A stretch of DNA of 7,834 nt from Planctomycetota bacterium (lineage in GTDB: Bacteria > Planctomycetota > Phycisphaerae > WQYP01). The notes beneath the pieces are model-generated. The model worked only from the letters and a program-made list of their open reading frames with translations. It was not told where the DNA came from and made no database searches. The stretch spans positions 1 through 7,834 of the forward strand of contig JAKAZF010000109.1 of the NCBI GenBank assembly GCA_021826605.1. Reading direction: 5' to 3'. Both the position numbers and the translations under genes were made by a program. This document shows positions 5,231-7,834 of the stretch, one piece after another. Every line of letters begins with the position of its first letter. The first letter of the stretch is position 1.

Positions 5231-6928
5231 TTATTGAACCGCGAGGGCCTTAAAGATTTCCTGCATAAGCCGCTCGACCTTGAATGGTTTGGACAATACC
5301 GCGGCCAGCCCCTGCTTGGAAGCCTGCACGATGCTATGATCGGGATCGTATCCGAATCCCGTCATCAGAATCACCGGCGGATTATGGCCGATCTTCTGCG
5401 CGGCGGCGAACACTTCATAGCCGTTCTTATGGGGCATACGAATATCGGAAATGACCAGATTATAGCGTGGCTGACCGGCGAGAAACGCGAGCGCTTCCGC
5501 GCCGTCCGCGGCGGTATCCACCGTACAGCCGCAATACGTCAGCACATAATGTATGGTCTGCCGGATGTTGGGTTGGTCATCGGCGACCAGGACGCGCTTA
5601 CCCTGTAAACGGGGGTCGCCGCGCGGCAACCGGCGCTGATCGTGCGCCCCGAAAACCTGCTGGGGACTGGAGCATAAACTCCAGAACGTCTGCCGCACCA
5701 GATTGGCATTTTCCAGAATGGAGCTTAATGATTTGAGCAGGGAGTCATTTTCCAGGTTGGCTTCCTTGACGACTTCCAGGTCATAGATCAGATCGTTCAG
5801 CGGCCCGGCGACTTCACAGGCCATTTCCTGCACAAGCTTTCCGCTGCTGGTACGCTGTTCCAGCATCAGCAGATCCAAAACATTCAATGCGATCGCGACA
5901 TATCGTCCGAAAATTTCCGCAAATTGCCGGTCATCTTCAGTGAAAAAGGCGTACTGATCGGATTCAATGTTCAGCACACCGATGGTTTTATCGTGGAGCA
6001 TCAAGGGAACCGTAAGACTGGATTTGGCGGTATCCAGCCCCACCACATAACGCGGGTCTCTGGCGACATCTCCGGAAATATACGAGCGACCTGTCGCGGC
6101 GACATATCCGCATATCCCGTTGCCTTCCACCTCACAAAACAACTCCACCGCCATCGCATCCTCCGGCATTCCCACCGCGATAACCGGTTCGAGTTTGTTA
6201 TTGGAGGGGTCCAACAGCCGGATATTAAAGTGATCAAAGTGCATCAGTTGGCGGAGAAATTTTATGATGCGTTCTTCCAAAAGTTGCTGCCGCTGCAGAA
6301 AATTAAGTTTGGAAATGGCATCCTTTTCCAGCCGCACGAGTTCCCGTCCGGCCTGGTCGATGGCGTCGAGTTTCTGCTGCAGGCGACGGGTGTGCGTGGC
6401 GTCCCAGCAGACCGCCACGATGTGCGAAATAGCACCTTCGTGATTATGCACCGGTGAACAGACAACTTCAAAGAATTGCGATTCGCCGACACTTATGGCA
6501 AATTTCCGGCTGCGCAGCGCATGATGTTCAGACATTGACGGCGCGGGCTGCGGATCGGTGAATCCGGACAGCGCTTCCATGCACGCTTTTCCGATGTGCT
6601 CAATAACCTCGGAAGACCATTGCTTCATGCGGCGGTTGCACCAGACCATCCGCCCGGCCGGATTGATCATGCAAACGCCTTCTCCAATGGTATCCAGCAC
6701 CAGGCCGGATTGCAGTGTGGCATTGGCACGTTCCAGCGGTAAGAAATCAGCGGACTGAGAAATTACGACATCAAATGCGCCACTGCGCAGTTGTGCCACA
6801 GCCTCTTCCATGGTTGCCGCACAAACCACCGCGTCATAACTATGTATAAGAGTTTTGTAGAGTTCGGTAGAGCGGAAATCGGAGCCGGAAAGAACCAGCA
6901 CGCGTCGGAGGCCAGAAACAACATCCAT
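5231..6928 (-). CDS. multi-domain signalling protein: degenerate receiver, PAS, GAF, His-less DHp-like, intact receiver
   Basis: A cytoplasmic 565-residue protein with no membrane segment. Residues 8-65 resemble a receiver domain, but the acceptor position in VVISQSADFLP is Gln58 instead of Asp. About 75-178 is a PAS-like sensor (IGEGVCMINPAGRMVWCN), followed by a coiled-coil linker (about 180-225) and a GAF domain (about 220-350, with LTVPLMLHDKTIGVLNIES). Residues about 358-420 match the H-box helix of histidine kinases (QEMACEVAGPLNDL) with Cys371 at the phospho-His position, and no HATPase domain follows. The C-terminus (445-562) is a complete receiver: Asp450 and Asp451, phospho-acceptor Asp495 in ISDIRMP, Thr523 and Lys547. 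It therefore looks like a kinase-derived sensor/adaptor phosphorylated by an unlinked kinase; ligand and output are unknown. The ATG has AAGG 6 nt upstream. It is convergent with coaD. Confidence 0.93.
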   Translation of the reverse strand: MDVVSGLRRVLVLSGSDFRSTELYKTLIHSYDAVVCAATMEEAVAQLRSGAFDVVISQSADFLPLERANATLQSGLVLDTIGEGVCMINPAGRMVWCNRRMKQWSSEVIEHIGKACMEALSGFTDPQPAPSMSEHHALRSRKFAISVGESQFFEVVCSPVHNHEGAISHIVAVCWDATHTRRLQQKLDAIDQAGRELVRLEKDAISKLNFLQRQQLLEERIIKFLRQLMHFDHFNIRLLDPSNNKLEPVIAVGMPEDAMAVELFCEVEGNGICGYVAATGRSYISGDVARDPRYVVGLDTAKSSLTVPLMLHDKTIGVLNIESDQYAFFTEDDRQFAEIFGRYVAIALNVLDLLMLEQRTSSGKLVQEMACEVAGPLNDLIYDLEVVKEANLENDSLLKSLSSILENANLVRQTFWSLCSSPQQVFGAHDQRRLPRGDPRLQGKRVLVADDQPNIRQTIHYVLTYCGCTVDTAADGAEALAFLAGQPRYNLVISDIRMPHKNGYEVFAAAQKIGHNPPVILMTGFGYDPDHSIVQASKQGLAAVLSKPFKVERLMQEIFKALAVQ

Positions 6929-6953
6929 ACGTTACCTTCATCAAACCTTTACA

Positions 6954-6981
6954 ATTATACCCGCGGATGCCCCCGATACAA
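6954..6981 (-). promoter_or_regulatory. putative promoter of the signalling gene
   Basis: On the minus strand a perfect TATAAT (6954-6959) lies about 25 nt upstream of the ATG at 6928. The best -35 candidate is TTGTAT (6976-6981), 16 nt away and a poor match to TTGACA. The -10 box is convincing; the -35 is weak, which may mean an activator is needed. The SD AAGG lies at 6935-6938. Confidence 0.5.
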
Positions 6982-7042
6982 TGCAAATACCGGGGAAGGG
7001 AGCGATGGACAACAGGGGGCCTGTGACCGATCCTGCAACGCG

Positions 7043-7101
7043 GCGGCGGCGGCCGCCGCCGCAGAGCAGGAGAGAGTAGAGAGTTGAACAGTAGAGCACA
7101 T
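7043..7101 (+). repeat. repeat module, copy 1, with a 20-bp perfect palindrome
   Basis: The module starts with a perfect (GGC)n palindrome (7043-7062, centre 7052/7053). It continues GCAGAGCAGGAG (7061-7072), a double AGAGAGT heptamer (7071-7084) and TTGAACAGTAGAGCACAT (7084-7101). It aligns with copy 2 at 7179-7239, with a 2-nt length difference and a few substitutions. Confidence 0.75.
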
Positions 7102-7150
7102 AAGGCTGGAACTCAAGAGTTGCTGTCGCAAGGTGAGGCAACCCCTGCGG

Positions 7151-7171
7151 TCTACTTTCTATTTTCTACTT
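7151..7171. repeat. heptamer array TCTACTT, three units
   Basis: TCTACTT (7151-7157), TCTATTT (7158-7164) and TCTACTT (7165-7171) form a tandem 7-nt repeat with one substitution. It lies between the two module copies. Confidence 0.7.
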
Positions 7172-7178
7172 TCAAGGT

Positions 7179-7239
7179 GCGGCGGCGGCTGTTGCCGCAG
7201 AGCAGGAGAAAGGAGAGAGTGTTGAACAGTGGAGCACAT
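7179..7239 (+). repeat. repeat module, copy 2, with hairpin head
   Basis: The GC-rich head is changed from copy 1 but keeps a stem: GCGGC (7185-7189) and GCCGC (7194-7198) around a TGTT loop. The body follows: GCAGAGCAGGAG (7197-7208), a purine-rich stretch and TTGAACAGTGGAGCACAT (7222-7239). It runs straight into the CAACGAG heptamers. Its closest distant relative is the inverted copy at 1775-1850. Confidence 0.75.
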
Positions 7240-7244
7240 CTCTA

Positions 7245-7272
7245 CAACGAGCAACGAGCAACGAACAACAGG
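7245..7272. repeat. heptamer array CAACGAG, four units
   Basis: CAACGAG (7245-7251), CAACGAG (7252-7258), CAACGAA (7259-7265) and CAACAGG (7266-7272) are consecutive 7-nt units. The last runs into GGGTTG, a junction repeated at 7778-7795 with two C-to-T differences over 18 nt. Confidence 0.8.
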
Positions 7273-7299
7273 GTTGAGCTGTCGATGCGACGACCCGAC

Positions 7300-7356
7300 C
7301 AAGGTGCTCAAGTTAGGGGGCAAGGTGCTCAAGTTAGGGGGCAAGGTGCTCAAGTT
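7300..7356. repeat. 21-nt tandem repeat, 2.7 copies
   Basis: Two identical 21-nt units (7300-7320, 7321-7341), each beginning CAAGGTGCTCAAG and ending in a G5 run, are followed by a third unit matching for 15 nt (7342-7356). A looser echo (CAAGGTGCTCGAG, then GCTCAAGA) lies at about 7397-7418. Because 21 is a multiple of 3, every frame across it reads as a 7-residue repeat, which explains the false open frames here. Confidence 0.85.
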
Positions 7357-7440
7357 GAGCATGTGGATGGGAGCGTTGATTTTAGCGGGTTTGGTTCAAG
7401 GTGCTCGAGATGCTCAAGATGTTTTAAGGGGGGGTATTCA

Positions 7441-7473
7441 GGAGATAGGAGATAGGAGATAGGAGTCAGGAGG
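7441..7473. repeat. heptamer array GGAGATA, four to five units
   Basis: GGAGATA occurs three times in exact tandem (7441-7461), then GGAGTCA (7462-7468) and a broken GGAGG. It is preceded by a G7 run (7428-7434) and TTCA. A second short array of the same family lies at 7738-7753. Confidence 0.85.
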
Positions 7474-7509
7474 CTTTTTGGGCGCGGAATGGGCGCGAGC
7501 TGTTGGCTA

Positions 7510-7588
7510 CAACGAACAACGAAACGCTGCGCTTAACGAGCAGCGAGCAACGAAACACACGGGCACTCAACGAGTAGCGAGCAACGCG
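7510..7588. repeat. cluster of CAACGAR-type heptamers
   Basis: Three short arrays are separated by unrelated bases: CAACGAA twice (7510-7523); TAACGAG, CAGCGAG, CAACGAA (7534-7554); and CAACGAG, TAGCGAG, CAACGCG (7568-7588). Each is a variant of the unit at 7245-7272. Confidence 0.75.
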
Positions 7589-7590
7589 TT

Positions 7591-7612
7591 CCGGTTCCTG
7601 TTCAGGATTCTT
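7591..7612 (+). repeat. 22-nt direct repeat, first copy
   Basis: A 22-nt stretch beginning CCGGTTCCTG and ending GGATTCTT recurs at 7813-7834 with a single T/C difference. Both copies follow a CAACG-type heptamer. The first contains a small TCCTG/CAGGA inverted repeat that the change in the second copy breaks. Confidence 0.8.
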
Positions 7613-7651
7613 TTCCGCGATCACTGTGGCGGCATGTTATTTACTTGTCAA

Positions 7652-7684
7652 ATCCCGGCGGACCGGGATGCGGCACTTATGCCG
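7652..7684. other. two adjacent hairpins
   Basis: ATCCCGG (7652-7658) and CCGGGAT (7663-7669) form a perfect 7-bp stem with loop CGGA. One base later, CGGCA (7671-7675) and TGCCG (7680-7684) form a perfect 5-bp stem with a 4-nt loop. No T-run follows. The pair could belong to a small structured RNA, to a leader of a gene beyond the window or to the repeat element. I recognise no RNA family. Confidence 0.5.
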
Positions 7685-7737
7685 TGGAGAAGCTATAGGG
7701 GGCGGCGAGGGCGGGTAATGACGGTTTTCAGTGTGCA

Positions 7738-7753
7738 GGAGATAGGAGTTAGG
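7738..7753. repeat. short GGAGATA heptamer array, second locus
   Basis: GGAGATA (7738-7744) and GGAGTTA (7745-7751) in tandem, then GGAAAATAGG. The same heptamer family occurs at 7441-7473, about 300 bases upstream. Confidence 0.65.
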
Positions 7754-7770
7754 AAAATAGGTAAGCGATG

Positions 7771-7807
7771 CAACGGTCAACGAATAATAGGGTTGCGTGG
7801 CAACGGT
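7771..7807. repeat. CAACGGT/CAACGAA heptamers with AGGGTTG junction
   Basis: CAACGGT (7771-7777) and CAACGAA (7778-7784) are followed by TAATAGGGTTG. This repeats the 7259-7276 junction with two C-to-T changes. CAACGGT recurs at 7801-7807, just before the second 22-nt repeat. Confidence 0.65.
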
Positions 7808-7812
7808 GTGTG

Positions 7813-7834
7813 CCGGTTCCCGTTCAGGATTCTT
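7813..7834 (+). repeat. 22-nt direct repeat, second copy, at the window edge
   Basis: This copy matches 7591-7612 at 21 of 22 positions. The distance between copies is 222 bases. The match reaches the last base of the window, so the repeat may be longer. Confidence 0.8.

Larger units (their letters stand above)
6982..7834. other. gene-free, repeat-rich region
   Basis: No convincing gene is seen on either strand. The open frames present are created by 21-nt and 7-nt repeats, lack family features and lack proper start contexts. The stretch holds a two-copy module with a GC-rich palindromic head, several heptamer arrays of unrelated sequence, a 21-nt tandem repeat, a 22-nt direct repeat and a pair of hairpins, each listed separately. 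The first 60 bases (6982-7042) show nothing beyond ordinary upstream DNA. Confidence 0.75.

Noticed and set aside
6971..6995. CCCCG...CGGGG inverted repeat over the weak -35 of the signalling gene, as an operator
   Set aside because: A 5-bp arm with a 15-nt gap in GC-rich DNA is easily expected by chance.
6791..7087. Plus-strand frame ending in a poly-Ala run
   Set aside because: It lies partly antisense to the signalling gene, and the Ala run is the GC palindrome read through; no SD.
7084..7455. Plus-strand open frame of 123 codons with a GQGAQVR repeat
   Set aside because: The repetition comes from the 21-nt tandem repeat, which keeps all frames open. Composition changes along the frame with each repeat class and no family feature is seen.
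7229..7462. Plus-strand frame with a KVLKLGG repeat, and a minus-strand frame (7159-7362) with LSTLPPN repeats
   Set aside because: Same cause: other frames of the 21-nt repeat, with no convincing translation start.
7043..7834. CRISPR array
   Set aside because: Repeats are 7-22 nt, adjacent or irregularly spaced, without uniform unique spacers, and no cas gene is present.
1711..7834. Insertion sequence or transposase remnant explaining the repeats
   Set aside because: No transposase-like protein, terminal inverted repeat or target duplication could be found in the window.

Overview
The window reads as chromosomal DNA of a Gram-negative-type bacterium. It has clear Shine-Dalgarno (SD) sequences, sigma70-like promoters, a twin-arginine lipoprotein signal, and housekeeping cofactor genes beside a sensory hybrid regulator. 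Tat-exported putative glycosidases, multi-domain PAS/GAF/receiver proteins and intergenic heptamer repeats together suggest Planctomycetota (Phycisphaerae-like) or another PVC-group lineage. This is an inference from gene style only; no rRNA or other phylogenetic marker is present.

Layout, left to right. (1) 1-1711, minus: a long secreted or lipid-anchored protein of unassigned, TIM-barrel-glycosidase-like character, running off the left edge, with its own well-formed promoter at 1737-1766. (2) 1712-1910: an intergenic region holding that promoter, a degenerate inverted copy of the repeat family found at the right end, and an 8-nt tandem repeat. (3) 4287 down to 1911, minus: a tight three-gene operon. 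It encodes an unrecognised protein with an extreme acidic tail, nadC (NAD biosynthesis) starting with TTG directly after the preceding stop codon, and birA (biotin-protein ligase with an N-terminal winged-helix-like region) overlapping nadC by 8 bases. (4) 4288-4523: a divergent control region in which promoters for the operon and for coaD overlap. (5) 4524-5063, plus: coaD, coenzyme A biosynthesis. (6) 5064-5230: a convergent spacer with two inverted repeats. (7) 6928 down to 5231, minus: a 565-residue signalling protein with degenerate receiver, PAS, GAF, histidine-less DHp-like and intact receiver regions, and no ATPase domain. (8) 6929-7834: about 900 bases with no credible gene, holding the regulator's promoter and then a dense mosaic of short repeats.

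Functionally, the centre is a cofactor cluster: NAD (nadC), protein biotinylation (birA) and CoA (coaD), with shared divergent control DNA. The most unusual gene product is the signalling protein. It keeps the H-box framework of a histidine kinase but has Cys where the phosphorylated His should be, and its first receiver has Gln where Asp should be; only the last receiver looks phosphorylatable. The most unusual DNA is the right-hand repeat mosaic. Several unrelated sequences there are all iterated with 7-nt (or 21-nt) periodicity, and one module has a diverged copy about 5.4 kb away on the opposite strand.
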